NCBI RefSeq assembly: GCF_017497975.1
Contig: NZ_JAGDEL010000008.1
Coordinates: 1-64,000 of the forward strand
DNA from: Metabacillus bambusae
Lineage (GTDB): Bacteria; Bacillota; Bacilli; Bacillales; Bacillaceae
Direction: 5' to 3'
Length of the DNA stretch: 64,000 bases
A program made the translations under genes and the position numbers. Below are positions 16,292 through 25,576 of the stretch, in pieces. The stretch's first letter is position 1. Every line of letters begins with the position of its first letter. The notes under the pieces are model-generated. The model was not told the origin of the DNA. It ran no database searches and was given only the letters and a program-made list of their open reading frames with translations.

Positions 16292-17103
16292 TATATTCAC
16301 TCCCTAGTATAAATTTTATATTAGTTTCGAAATTTCAACAAGCAGTAATTCTCAGCTTGATACTTGACCACTTTTGGGTGAACAAACCAAAATGGTATGG
16401 AACTTCTTACTGACTATTACAGTAGAATTTATTACCTAAAGAAAGACTAAGTGAGGCAATATCGGTTTTATACCTAGTAATGAAGCCTTTGATCTAACTT
16501 ACCAAGCTTTGGGACGTGTATCAAAATGGTTGAATTCAGTATAGCATCCTCTCGTACTTCAGCAAAAAAGCGCTGGCATAGGAATGTGAGAATTCTTAAA
16601 AGATGTTGTAACTAGAAAAATACAACTAATTAAGATGGCCATTCATTGAGGAGCATCGGTTATGAAGTAACGCAAATGGTAGAAGAGATGGATCGTTGAT
16701 AAAAGTAGTGACCCAAATATGGAACTAGTTATCATTTAGAGTGATTTTATTAGATTGTTAAAGTAATTAGTCTTTTTTAAAAGGAAAAAGAGCCAATTAG
16801 TACTTGATAATACATAAATTTGCTCTTTCTTAAAAAGATTAACTATTAGAAGAGTAGTAGAATGTTACCTATCAAAGCCAAAATAGGGTTCAGAAATGGT
16901 GATTTAGTTTAAGATCTGGTTTGAGACCTTTTACCTTTTTTAGGGCTAATAAAATTCACATTCAGTTCTTATGAAAAGAAATATTGTTGATATTGTACTG
17001 AAAATAACACAAAGTTTTCTCCTTTTCCATCACATTAATTTCTATACTATATGAAGGAGGAAATGATCCTTATAAGATTGAGATAAAAAAGGAGTTAATA
17101 TAA
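16292..17103. other. ~800-bp stretch without an intact gene; possible decayed frames
   Basis: No intact gene is seen. A short coding-like frame (GNIGFIPSNEAFDLTYQALG, then RVSKWLNSV and stop) lies around 16458-16545, and another (GYEVTQMVEEMDR, stop) ends near 16700. Both lack starts, suggesting decayed genes. AAAAAGAGC (near 16785) and GCTCTTTCTT (near 16822) could form a weak hairpin with A and T flanks. AAGGAGG elements near 17054 and 17091 precede the PepSY gene. Confidence 0.3.
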
Positions 17104-18483
17104 ATGGAAGTAGCTGAGGAAACAATCACTATACAAAACCCAACCTCAAGATCGAAGAACAGCTCTGTTTATAAAACAGTTTGGAGATGGCACTTTTATG
17201 CTGGAATTATTTTTGCACCGTTTCTTATAATTCTAGCAGTAACGGGTTCGATTTATTTATTTAAGCCACAAATTGAACAAGTGCTTTATCAAGACTATTA
17301 CGATGTTACGCCAAATGGAGATAAATTGCCAGCATCCAAGCAGATTGAGGAAGTAAAGATTCTTTACCCTGAAGCAGTAGTGACAAACTATCGTCCTGGC
17401 GAAAATGCTAAACGTTCGAGTGAAGTAAGCATTACTTCTAATAATGAGTCGTTTACAATCTTTGTAGATCCTTATACAGGTGAATCTATTGGAGCGTTAA
17501 ATAATGAAAATAGAATAATGGATAAAATTGAAGAAATTCATGGTGAATTAATGGCAGGTACTCTAGGTGATAGAATTGTAGAATTAGCTGCATGCTGGGG
17601 AGTCGTGTTGATTGTTACAGGTCTCTATTTATGGCTTCCAAAAAAGAGGAAAAGTTTGTCGGGTGTGCTTTTTCCAAGATTAAATAAAGGCAAAAAAGTA
17701 CTAAGACGAGATTTACATGCAGTACCTGCCTTTTGGATTACAGCAGGGATGTTATTTTTAATCATGACAGGTTTACCTTGGTCAGGTCTTTGGGGCAGTA
17801 ATTTTCAAGTGATAACTACTAATTCTGGCTCAGGCTATCCACCTTCGATCTGGACAGGAAGTGCTCCAATTTCCACAATCAAAACAAAAGATATAGCTGA
17901 TGTCCCTTGGGCAGCAGAAAATTTAGATGTACCCTTATCAGAAATTCAAGGTTTTATTCCAATATCAATCGATGAAGTTATCGCAATCGCTAATCGAGAG
18001 GGATTAAGTCCAATCTATACTGTATCAATACCGAATGAAAAAGATGGAGTTTATACATTATCAGCTTTTCCACCAAAAGCAAAAGATGAAGTAACAATGC
18101 ATTTTGACCAGTATACTGGAGCAGTTCTAGCTGATTACCGTTATGATGACTATGGTTTAATAGGAAAAATAGTAGCCATGGGAATAACCTTGCACAAAGG
18201 GACTGAATTTGGTCTAATCAATCAATTATGCTGCCTACTAATTTGTTTAGGAATAATATTTGTTGCTGTTAGTGGCTTTTATTTATGGTTAAAACGAAAA
18301 CCTAAAAAAGGATTTGGTGCACCAAAAGCCCTGAGTAGTAAGAAAAAGAAGTCATTACTCATTATATTAATAGCTTTGGGTATTTTGTTTCCATTAGTTG
18401 GTGTGTCACTTATTGTTGTTTGGCTATTAGACAGGTTGGTTATTCAAAAAATATCTGTTGTTAAGAAGTTTATGAATGCTTAA
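17104..18483 (+). CDS. PepSY-associated TM (PiuB-like) protein
   Basis: 459 residues with an N-terminal membrane helix (WHFYAGIIFAPFLIILAVTG), a large extracytoplasmic part with PepSY-like repeats (FVDPYTGESIG; HFDQYTGAVLADYRYDDYG), and further helices near residues 160-180, 205-225, 375-400 and 420-445. This is the PepSY-TM/DUF337 architecture seen in iron-regulated PiuB-type proteins, often linked to siderophore or heme/metal reduction. The pairing with a FixH/YtkA-like lipoprotein gene 26 nt downstream supports a metal-related role, but the substrate is not shown. Confidence 0.88.
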   Translation: MEVAEETITIQNPTSRSKNSSVYKTVWRWHFYAGIIFAPFLIILAVTGSIYLFKPQIEQVLYQDYYDVTPNGDKLPASKQIEEVKILYPEAVVTNYRPGENAKRSSEVSITSNNESFTIFVDPYTGESIGALNNENRIMDKIEEIHGELMAGTLGDRIVELAACWGVVLIVTGLYLWLPKKRKSLSGVLFPRLNKGKKVLRRDLHAVPAFWITAGMLFLIMTGLPWSGLWGSNFQVITTNSGSGYPPSIWTGSAPISTIKTKDIADVPWAAENLDVPLSEIQGFIPISIDEVIAIANREGLSPIYTVSIPNEKDGVYTLSAFPPKAKDEVTMHFDQYTGAVLADYRYDDYGLIGKIVAMGITLHKGTEFGLINQLCCLLICLGIIFVAVSGFYLWLKRKPKKGFGAPKALSSKKKKSLLIILIALGILFPLVGVSLIVVWLLDRLVIQKISVVKKFMNA

Positions 18484-18509
18484 TTTGAATGTAAAGGATG
18501 TCTTTCGCT

Positions 18510-18980
18510 GTGAGAAAATATATATGTATTTCTTTCATCTTACATGTCAGCCTGCTGTTAAGTGCATGTTCACTCGACCAGGATGTCGCGAATCTGTACA
18601 AAGAGGAAATACCTCTTGAAGTCGAAATAATCCTGCCACAATCCTTTTCAGATAATAAACAGGAAACAATAGAGGCAACACTTACACAAGATGGGAAAAG
18701 GATAACAGAGGCAGATTTTGTTCACTTTGAGATATGGAAACAAGATGGTTCTCTCAAATATGAGATGGAAGAAGCTGTGGAGGAAGGAAACGGCATGTAT
18801 AGTATTACTAAGAAATTTGATCGTAATGGTCTATACTATATAAAAGTCCATGCTGGCAATAATGGTTCTGTCATTATTCCCCAAAAACAGTTTATTGTAG
18901 GAGAATTATCTGAAAGTGAATTGAATTTCTTGCAAAAAGGTTTGCAAAAACAGGTTGAAAGTCATGAACAACATCATTGA
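18510..18980 (+). CDS. FixH/YtkA-like lipoprotein
   Basis: About 156 residues. The signal peptide ends in a lipobox (LLLSAC; Cys near residue 20), followed by a beta-sandwich domain with LEVEIILPQSF, HFEIWKQDGS and GLYYIKVHAG, typical of YtkA-like/FixH domains, and a His-rich end (ESHEQHH) that could bind metal. The GTG at 18510 has AAGGA at a workable distance; the ATG at 18498 overlaps that element and is less likely. It probably forms an operon with the PepSY-TM gene. Confidence 0.78.
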   Translation: MRKYICISFILHVSLLLSACSLDQDVANLYKEEIPLEVEIILPQSFSDNKQETIEATLTQDGKRITEADFVHFEIWKQDGSLKYEMEEAVEEGNGMYSITKKFDRNGLYYIKVHAGNNGSVIIPQKQFIVGELSESELNFLQKGLQKQVESHEQHH

Positions 18981-19218
18981 GTAAAAGAACTTTAACAATC
19001 TAATTTTATATTTCTTAGTATTCAACTTGAAATGGATGGAAAATTTTATATTATACAGAGTGTGATATAGTTAATTAATGTAGAATCAGATATATCGGAT
19101 AAGCCTTTTTTAACGAAAAGCTAGTTACTTAGAACGGCGTTTTAGGTTAGAGAAGGATTTACTGTAACTAATGGAGTGAAAGTAAATATATCATCTTTTT
19201 GTCGAGGAGATTTATGTA

Positions 19219-19419
19219 ATGAAAAAGTTTTTTTCAAGATATTCTCACTGGTTAGCTCTAATAATAATTAGTTTTGGCTTTAGCACAATGTTTATTAACT
19301 TCAAAATTGCTACACCTGACATTATAGCCGTTATTATGGGAGGAATTGGTATGTTATCTGTTGGTTACCTTTGTTTTGTTATAGAGAGACATAAAAGAAA
19401 GCAGAGAGAAGAAAAATAG
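19219..19419 (+). CDS. Small two-TM hypothetical protein
   Basis: 66 residues with two hydrophobic segments (residues ~10-28 and ~35-55) and a strongly basic C-terminus (ERHKRKQREEK). GAGGAGATTT precedes the ATG. It stands alone, followed by a hairpin. The family is not recognised. Confidence 0.6.
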   Translation: MKKFFSRYSHWLALIIISFGFSTMFINFKIATPDIIAVIMGGIGMLSVGYLCFVIERHKRKQREEK

Positions 19420-19496
19420 ATTTCTTCTCAGAGATAAGATTTTATGCTGCCATTCTTTATAGCTGTTATTAATTGTGAAAAATACGGGTGTCAAAC

Positions 19497-19537
19497 AAGG
19501 AGACCAACGACTTTTGTTGGTCTTCTTGTTCTATTTT
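19497..19537 (+). terminator. Intrinsic terminator between convergent genes
   Basis: AGACCAAC (19501-19508) pairs with GTTGGTCT (19515-19522), extended by AAG/CTT pairing, and is followed by a T-rich run. It serves the small plus-strand gene and lies just beyond the stop of the minus-strand gene at 19537. Confidence 0.65.
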
Positions 19538-19911
19538 TAATGTAGTAAGTGTCGTAAGTATTCAACATGTCTTCGGCTAGTATCAATAACTTCCTCAACA
19601 ATTTGTTTACTAGTTTGATCTAAATCACCTTTTACAAACTCCTCTGAATATTGCACACCATAATTATCCATGCCTTTTAAAGCATCCTCAATGATTTTTT
19701 TTGAATCAATAGGGAGCATGATTTTATGCATAAAGCTATGCATCGATCCAGAGACCGCTTCATCGTCGGCTGGAACTCTGCCTAAATTCTGTATTCGTTC
19801 CGCTACTTTTTGGGCATTTTGCTTTATGTCCTGTTGCATAGACTGAAAGTTATTCTTTAATTCACTATTGTTTACCTTTTTGATATAGTGTTCAAGTGGA
19901 CGTATACCCAT
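19537..19911 (-). CDS. DUF2383-like four-helix-bundle protein
   Basis: About 124 residues, all-helical: MGIRPLEHYIKKVNNSELKN, then QDIKQNAQKVAERIQNLG, and a C-terminus reading VIDTSRRHVEYLRHLLH. The pattern of length, helices and HVEYLR-type end recalls ferritin-like DUF2383/PA2169-type bundles, but the metal ligands are not obvious. ATG 19911 has AAGGGG 8 nt upstream; the TTG at 19929 lacks a site. No operon partner. Confidence 0.6.
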   Translation of the reverse strand: MGIRPLEHYIKKVNNSELKNNFQSMQQDIKQNAQKVAERIQNLGRVPADDEAVSGSMHSFMHKIMLPIDSKKIIEDALKGMDNYGVQYSEEFVKGDLDQTSKQIVEEVIDTSRRHVEYLRHLLH

Positions 19912-20126
19912 GTATATACCCCTTAACAACGTGTTTAGTTCCTATATAATTGTCTCATTTGTCATAAACTCACATCCTTTCTACGTATCATGATGCTTGT
20001 GTATTGAAATATTCCTAGCTTGTTCAATTTTAAGTGAAGGGTAATTTACGATAAAATGGAAGTCTGCATTACTTGTTTGTATACCTAGACATCATCATAT
20101 TTTTATAAGGGGGGTATCATTATTTT

Positions 20127-20549
20127 ATGAAACCACGAATTACAGTAATTACATTGGGAGTAGATGATTTAGAAAAATCATTACAGTTCTATCAGGAGGG
20201 GCTTGGACTACCGACTCAAGGTATAGTTGGCAAAGAATTTGAGCATGGTGCCGTTGCCTTTTTCGACTTACAACAAGGCTTAAAACTTGCTATTTGGAAT
20301 CGTAAAGATATTGCTCATGATGCAAAGATTAATCAGACCGTATCTAGTCCTACTGAATTTACTATTGGTCACAATGTAGATAGTAAAGAAGAAGTGGACA
20401 AGGTAATGGAACAGGCTAAGCAGGCTGGTGCTAGTATAACCGTTCCGCCTCATGACACTTTTTGGGGTGGATACTCTGGCTACTTTCAAGATCCTGATGG
20501 TCATTTGTGGGAAGTAGTCTGGAATCCGCACTGGGAAATAATTGAATAG
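20127..20549 (+). CDS. VOC-family (glyoxalase/bleomycin-resistance) protein
   Basis: 140 residues with the paired beta-alpha-beta-beta-beta modules of the vicinal oxygen chelate fold: ITLGVDDLEKSLQFYQEGLG at the start and SGYFQDPDGHLWEVVWNPHW at the end, the latter with the Glu metal ligand. It probably acts as a small cytoplasmic lyase or dioxygenase, or in ligand binding; no substrate is implied by neighbours. GGGGGG lies 12 nt before the ATG. Confidence 0.9.
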   Translation: MKPRITVITLGVDDLEKSLQFYQEGLGLPTQGIVGKEFEHGAVAFFDLQQGLKLAIWNRKDIAHDAKINQTVSSPTEFTIGHNVDSKEEVDKVMEQAKQAGASITVPPHDTFWGGYSGYFQDPDGHLWEVVWNPHWEIIE

Positions 20550-20611
20550 TTAACAAATGGACAGCATGTTTGGTTTTACTTTAGTATAAGCTCTGTTAAT
20601 AACGTTAAAAT

Positions 20612-20659
20612 AAGCTGTAAAAATACAATATTCCTTTGATATATGTATTTTTACTGCTT
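20612..20659. terminator. Long hairpin, probable terminator
   Basis: AAGCTGTAAAAATACA pairs with TGTATTTTTACTGCTT (20644-20659) with one mismatch and a loop of about 16 nt, 60 nt after the VOC gene. The T-rich strand lies inside the stem rather than after it, so terminator function is uncertain. Confidence 0.4.
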
Positions 20660-20785
20660 AATATCTATTTAGACTTTTTTAATTCTAAGTAAAATTGAGA
20701 TTGTAAGAAGTCTTAATAAACTTATCTTATCTTCAAAACTCAGTCAATTTCTTCAAATGTGTTACTCGCGTTACATCTTCTGTAA

Positions 20786-21069
20786 AATCTAAACACAGAG
20801 TTTTTAGATGCTCCAAAAAAATTAGAATATTTAAAGGAAACCGAACAAAGAAGACATTTTCAGTTCATGACCTATGAAAATCAAAAAAACAGTCATTCCA
20901 ATTAACTCTACTTGGCTTCTTAGGAATAGCTGCAGGTATCTATACCGTAAATGCCTTTATAATGAAGCTATCAATTGGAGTATCTTTTATCGCTAGTGTT
21001 GGGTATATTTTTTGTAGTTATAAGCTGAAAAAATGGTTTAAGTATATGCATGAAAAACGGAGAGGTTAG
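20786..21069 (+). pseudogene. Frameshifted small membrane-protein gene
   Basis: A frame encoding FLDAPKKLEYLKETEQRRHF, then QFMTYENQKN, hits a stop near 20908. Shifted by one base in the A-rich run near 20885, translation continues as SFQLTLLGFLGIAAGIYTVN through two hydrophobic segments to KKWFKYMHEKRRG and a stop at 21067-21069. The start is also missing. This is a decayed two-TM protein gene; the family is not recognised. Confidence 0.6.
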
Positions 21070-21087
21070 GGGCATTGTAAATACAAA

Positions 21088-21209
21088 AACCTCTTGGTTA
21101 TTATCCTAAGATCCTGCGTACAAATGGACGAATGAGAACCAAGAGGCTACTCAAGTGAATAAAAATCAGAACGAATTAACACCTTAAGAAAAAAGTCTAA
21201 TTCGCTCTG
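21088..21209. other. Two consecutive long-range inverted repeats (structured RNA candidate)
   Basis: CCTCTTGGTT (21090-21099) is complementary to AACCAAGAGG (21138-21147). CAGAACGAATTA (21167-21178) is complementary to TAATTCGCTCTG (21198-21209) with one mismatch. Read on the minus strand, the first ends in TTTTTG, so it could terminate a transcript. No coding frame explains the conservation of these arms. Confidence 0.45.
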
Positions 21210-21263
21210 GCAGTGACTAGTAAAATCAATCATTTTAGAATCTAGAATAAAAAAGGGAAATAA

Positions 21264-21683
21264 TCAGCCTTTTGTTTCATCCTTGTCATTTGCAATCTCA
21301 TCTTTATTGAACCAAAGTGGTTCGTTGTCATCAACCTCACCATTATAGTTGATGAGGATCTCTTCCCCTGCTTTTATATCTTTGTAAGCAAAGAAATCAA
21401 ACGTATGGTTCTTAAAATTGATATCATAAGTAGCATTAGGCTGATACGAATGATTAAATAGCATACCATAGCCTAACAATATCGCAGTGTGGTTTTGCCC
21501 ATACTCGAACGCATAATCGTCAAGTAACGTTTTCTCGATATGAATGTGTTGCTCATTTGGATAAGAAATGACTGGTGCTTCATGTAGAAGTGTACCTTTT
21601 GCTATATCAGTTGTTGCAAATACTCCTCTATTGAATTCCCCATCACTGAGTGGGGATGTTTTAATTTCGATAATGTTAATCAC
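21264..21683 (-). CDS. SET-domain protein (putative lysine methyltransferase)
   Basis: 139 residues that are essentially a minimal SET domain: NRGVFATTDIAKGTLLHEAP at the N-terminal start, LGYGMLFNHSYQPNATY containing the NHS cofactor/knot motif, and AGEEILINYNGE at the end. Bacterial SET proteins of this size are presumed protein-lysine methyltransferases; the target is unknown. The start is GTG with only a weak upstream site. Standalone gene. Confidence 0.87.
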   Translation of the reverse strand: MINIIEIKTSPLSDGEFNRGVFATTDIAKGTLLHEAPVISYPNEQHIHIEKTLLDDYAFEYGQNHTAILLGYGMLFNHSYQPNATYDINFKNHTFDFFAYKDIKAGEEILINYNGEVDDNEPLWFNKDEIANDKDETKG

Positions 21684-21817
21684 CTACGAGTTCTTTTAAA
21701 GTATTTTATCTTCATTATCTTGACAGTAAATAATGAAGAAAGCAACTGTTTTAACGAACCGAATTAAAAAAATGATCTTAAATCTAATAGATTGCATTAA
21801 GAATTCGTATGAAAGAA

Positions 21818-22831
21818 TTATTTATGATTCGCCAAATTTTCTCGGTCAGAAGCTAATGGTGGTTGTTCCATCCATCCGTTACTTATTAATAGTTCGGCTC
21901 CATCATCTGCATATAACCCTACCTCAGCCATAAGACGTGTGTATTCTAAAGCAAGATCTCTTCTTTGAGAAACAGCTAAACCAGCTCCAAAATATCCGAC
22001 CGCTGAGGATACCAATATGACAATATGATTTAACATCAGTTTATCTGAATAGGGTGGAATTGTTGAACTAGTTACTTCAGATACCCATGATGCTGGAGAT
22101 GCTAATTCATCTTTAGTTAAAGTAGAACTAAGCGTATTGAACTGTTTTTCACAAATGTCTTTCCCTTTTTGGAAATATTTCCTAACCTCTTTTGATTGGC
22201 AGACCTGTCCAAATCCAATTTCTAATACGACTTTCACGATAATCTTTAGCATGTTAAAACTAATACCACTAATTTCTATGGCATTTAAAGGTCGTTTTTT
22301 GCCAAACCAACCCGATAAATATCGTTGATGATCTACAAAATCAATTTGATTTGGGGCGTTAATACGTGGGGGTCTACTGTAAATGCCTTTATTTAGCAAA
22401 ACATCTAAGGTCCGTTCATATAGCTCCATTGTTTCTTTATTACATTGAATGAAGTAGGCTATTTGGTCTTTGCGGGTAGAAGTGCCTACAGCACCAGCAT
22501 AGCCAGTCAATCCGAGTAAAGTCATAACATGTATATACACTAATATAAAGGTATCTGTAAATAGGGGAGGGGAATTAAGGTTAACATCTTCTTCTTTTGT
22601 AAATCCCTTTGGAATAGGATAGTTCTCTTGTTTCAAAAAATTTTTTATTTTATTAATATGATTTTCAGCTATTTTAAGCGCAAATTCAAGTACATCCTTT
22701 ATATCCTCATCATGTGCCTTATTAATAGAATGATAAAGAATACAAATTGATAAAGAATCATTGATATATTGAGACCAAAGATTTGCTATTTCTGATGATG
22801 TAAGGCTTAGGTTATTACTGATATTTTCCAC
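21818..22831 (-). CDS. DUF3231 family protein (duplicated helical bundle)
   Basis: 337 residues containing two ~165-residue halves that resemble each other: SEIANLWSQYINDSLSICIL in the first and ASPASWVSEVTSSTIPPYSD in the second, each followed by long helices with conserved GYAGAVG / GYFGAGLAVSQRRDL blocks. This is the DUF3231 family, widespread in spore-formers and of unknown function; the helices resemble ferritin-like bundles. It is divergent from the oxidoreductase cluster that ends in a second DUF3231 gene, suggesting a functional group. Confidence 0.85.
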   Translation of the reverse strand: MENISNNLSLTSSEIANLWSQYINDSLSICILYHSINKAHDEDIKDVLEFALKIAENHINKIKNFLKQENYPIPKGFTKEEDVNLNSPPLFTDTFILVYIHVMTLLGLTGYAGAVGTSTRKDQIAYFIQCNKETMELYERTLDVLLNKGIYSRPPRINAPNQIDFVDHQRYLSGWFGKKRPLNAIEISGISFNMLKIIVKVVLEIGFGQVCQSKEVRKYFQKGKDICEKQFNTLSSTLTKDELASPASWVSEVTSSTIPPYSDKLMLNHIVILVSSAVGYFGAGLAVSQRRDLALEYTRLMAEVGLYADDGAELLISNGWMEQPPLASDRENLANHK

Positions 22832-23139
22832 GAAAAAACCTCCAAGAATTAATTACCCTGTTCTTTTTTGCTTCATTAAATTTATTAATTATATATAAAT
22901 TCACCTTTTACTTTTGTGAATATGCATCTAAGTTCTAATTAGTAAGGATAAGCTTGTACTTGGGAGTGGAAAAATCCAGTTACTAGCCATTCAAGTGAAA
23001 GGCGAATATAGGTAATGCGAAAGGAATCTAATATTTTCTACTGTGAAAAAATGATCCAACTAACTTCTAGACATAGAAAAATAAACGCAAAAATAAGATT
23101 AAGAGGAAGGGTACGTATCTTCAAAGAGGGGGATAGCTT
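22832..23139. other. Divergent intergenic region, no gene
   Basis: About 300 nt between the divergent DUF3231 gene and the oxidoreductase cluster. It should hold both promoters. GAGGGGG at 23127 is the ribosome-binding site of the next gene. Open frames crossing it show no coding character. Confidence 0.4.
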
Positions 23140-23805
23140 TTGCGAACCGGAGAAGACAATGGTATTTTTGACGTTCAGACAAGGGCAACTTTTCGTGCAC
23201 TTGTTCAAATGATTATTCAACCTAGAAAGTACATAACTTCAACACTAGGAGCCGTTCAAGTAGAGGATGCACTGCTTGTAAAAGTATATGAATATGTTAT
23301 TTGGACACTGGATCATTCTTTGGCAAATACATCCAAGCAACAGCTAAACTTAAATAATTCTTCGATGTCAGCTGCTACAGCGGATTTGCTGAATACGGCA
23401 GCTGCTTATTTAGTTCAGTCAGGGCGGGCAAAATGTCCTCTAGACGTGAGGGTGTTTACGAAAAGGAATCCGTTTACCTATCTATCTCGAAGTGATCGAT
23501 TTCGTGTTATTACCTTATTAGAATGCCTTGACATTAATCTTGCAAGTTTGCCAATACCTTATACGAATAACCCTGGACTTATTCGTAATATGATGGATGT
23601 ACTAAACCAACTCACCCTATTTGGTTATTATTCAGAATGGCCGGCTTATGGAACAACACGTTTTTTACAGCCTGATAACAGACTATTGGAGTATTTTCCA
23701 ATCGGTTGGTGTCAATCAAACTATCCAGGGGTAGCATTTGGATATCGTGATTTACGAGGATTTTTATTAAAATATCCGCACAAAAGGGGGGATCGAAATG
23801 GCTGA
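23140..23805 (+). CDS. Gluconate 2-dehydrogenase subunit-3-like protein
   Basis: 221 residues without a signal peptide. The blocks FRALVQMIIQPRKYITSTLG, FTYLSRSDRFRVITLLECL, LFGYYSEWPAYGTTRFLQP and YPGVAFGYRDLRGFLLKYP resemble the small accessory subunit that accompanies GMC flavoprotein dehydrogenases. The start is TTG behind GAGGGGG. It overlaps the GMC oxidoreductase gene by 8 nt, implying a translationally coupled pair and a physical complex. Typical relatives carry a Tat signal; this one does not. Confidence 0.7.
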   Translation: MRTGEDNGIFDVQTRATFRALVQMIIQPRKYITSTLGAVQVEDALLVKVYEYVIWTLDHSLANTSKQQLNLNNSSMSAATADLLNTAAAYLVQSGRAKCPLDVRVFTKRNPFTYLSRSDRFRVITLLECLDINLASLPIPYTNNPGLIRNMMDVLNQLTLFGYYSEWPAYGTTRFLQPDNRLLEYFPIGWCQSNYPGVAFGYRDLRGFLLKYPHKRGDRNG

Positions 23806-25504
23806 ACAGGATGTGATTGTGATTGGAGCAGGCGGTGGAGGGGCAGTCATCGCGAAGGAACTTGGAGAGATGGGGTTAAACGTTCTAGTTCTGGAAGCAG
23901 GTCCATGGTATGGTAACAAAAAATGGCCAAACCCGAATCAACAACCAGGAGACAAATTCAGCTCTAGTCAAGATGATTTAGATATAAGACTGTACAGACA
24001 ATCGTTTAACAAGTATGAAGCAAACATGAATGATTTGGTTTCCGGTAGATTACGCTGGGGACCAGCAGATCGCAGTCTTCCACAATGGTTTCGGAAAACT
24101 AATCAAAAAGCGCTAATTTGGCAAAATTCTGGTGTAGGGGGAACAACACAAACGTATACAGCTAATTCACCCCGTGCGTTTCCAGAAGCAGTTGATCATG
24201 TATGGCCTCTTTCTTATCAAGAATTGGTTCCATATTATGAAAAGGTTGAAGCTATTTTGCCTGTTAATTTTGCCCCCACAACTGCAAAAGAAGACTTATT
24301 CTATTATGGGGCGAAACAGGCAGGCTGGAAGCTGATTCCTACTCTAAATGTAACAACCCCTGGGTTTCGTCCGCAGCCTAACGCTATATTGCCTCCCAAT
24401 AAGAATCTTACTAATCCTACTATACCACTTGAGCAGTTATCATTAATGGAGGGCTGTACACTTGCAGGGCATTGTATAAATGGATGTCCACATGGACCTT
24501 CAATGGATAAAATCGCCAAACGTTCAACAAATGTGAGCTACGTTCCGCTTGCGTTAAGTACCGGTAATGTCAGAATAAGACCGAATGCATTTACGATAAA
24601 AATCATAACAGAAAATAAAGCTCCTTCAGACTCAAATGCCATTGGAGTAATTGTTCGAGATGTTTGGACTGGAGAGCAGGAAGAATTGCTGGCAGATGCT
24701 GTTGTGATGGCTGCAGGATGTATTGAAAGTCCTCGTCTATGGTTAAATTCAGGGTTGCCTAAGAATCCATGGGTAGGAAAAGGCTTGGTTAATCATTATA
24801 TGGACTGGTTAACAGGTATATTTGATGAAAAGGACTTGGATTTAATTTTAGGAAGCGAAAATGTTGATCCCTTTGTTGGCCACACTTGTGGTGCAAGGTT
24901 AGATTATCCTGGACTAGGTTCATTGCAGACTGTTGGGATGAGTCCAGGCTTAACTGCTTCTTTTCATGGAATGAGCGAATTAGGATATAATATTTTACAT
25001 CCATCTATGCCAAATAGTCATGAGGATTCACAGGGGCGAATTGTTGGATATGAATTGAAAGAATTAATGACTAATTATCGTAGATCATTAAGTATCTTAG
25101 TATGTACAGATGATGAAGTGGATCAACGAAATGGAGTTACGGTCGATCCGTTTATTAATGATGAACATGGACCTATTCCTATCGTACAATATAAACCTAC
25201 TAAACGATCCATTAAGAGACAAAGTGAATTAGCTAAGTTTGCGGCTGATATTCTACGTAAAGCAGGGGCAAAAAAAATAATTAGATCTAATTGGCCTTCA
25301 GGTGTTATGATTCATTTGGAAAGCACGATGAGAATGGGCTTTGTTGTTGACCAGAATTGTGAATCATATCAAGTAAAACGATTATACATTGCTGATAACA
25401 GTGTACATTTTAACAGCATTGGTGGGCCGAACCCAACCCTTACTACACAGGCGCTTGCTACACGAACAGCGGAAAAGCTTTTCGAGAAATATTTCAATAA
25501 GTAG
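23798..25504 (+). CDS. GMC-family FAD oxidoreductase
   Basis: 568 residues. An N-terminal Rossmann motif DVIVIGAGGGGAVIAKELG binds FAD, and NSGVGGTTQTYTAN is the second FAD motif. A Cys-containing block CTLAGHCINGCPHGPSMDK occurs in gluconate/sorbitol dehydrogenase large subunits, and the C-terminal GGPNPTLTTQALATRTAEKL closes the fold. It is probably a dehydrogenase of sugars, sugar acids or other alcohols, working with the coupled subunit-3-like protein. No cytochrome subunit gene is present, so the electron acceptor is unclear. Confidence 0.9.
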   Translation: MAEQDVIVIGAGGGGAVIAKELGEMGLNVLVLEAGPWYGNKKWPNPNQQPGDKFSSSQDDLDIRLYRQSFNKYEANMNDLVSGRLRWGPADRSLPQWFRKTNQKALIWQNSGVGGTTQTYTANSPRAFPEAVDHVWPLSYQELVPYYEKVEAILPVNFAPTTAKEDLFYYGAKQAGWKLIPTLNVTTPGFRPQPNAILPPNKNLTNPTIPLEQLSLMEGCTLAGHCINGCPHGPSMDKIAKRSTNVSYVPLALSTGNVRIRPNAFTIKIITENKAPSDSNAIGVIVRDVWTGEQEELLADAVVMAAGCIESPRLWLNSGLPKNPWVGKGLVNHYMDWLTGIFDEKDLDLILGSENVDPFVGHTCGARLDYPGLGSLQTVGMSPGLTASFHGMSELGYNILHPSMPNSHEDSQGRIVGYELKELMTNYRRSLSILVCTDDEVDQRNGVTVDPFINDEHGPIPIVQYKPTKRSIKRQSELAKFAADILRKAGAKKIIRSNWPSGVMIHLESTMRMGFVVDQNCESYQVKRLYIADNSVHFNSIGGPNPTLTTQALATRTAEKLFEKYFNK

Positions 25505-25576
25505 CATTTTTTTATGTCTATTGGAAAACATATCATAAGAACAAATTATATCTTATGTTTGGTGGGATGAATAGAC

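Noticed and set aside
16980-17030. Fur-box-like sequence before the PepSY gene
   Set aside because: GATATTGTACTGAAAATAAC is too far from the inverted GATAATG consensus to claim iron control.
21733-21933. 66-aa plus-strand frame
   Set aside because: It overlaps the 3' end of the DUF3231 gene in antisense and has no ribosome-binding site.
23015-23212. 65-aa plus-strand frame before the oxidoreductase pair
   Set aside because: It overlaps the start of the subunit-3-like gene in another frame, which has the better ribosome-binding site and homology.
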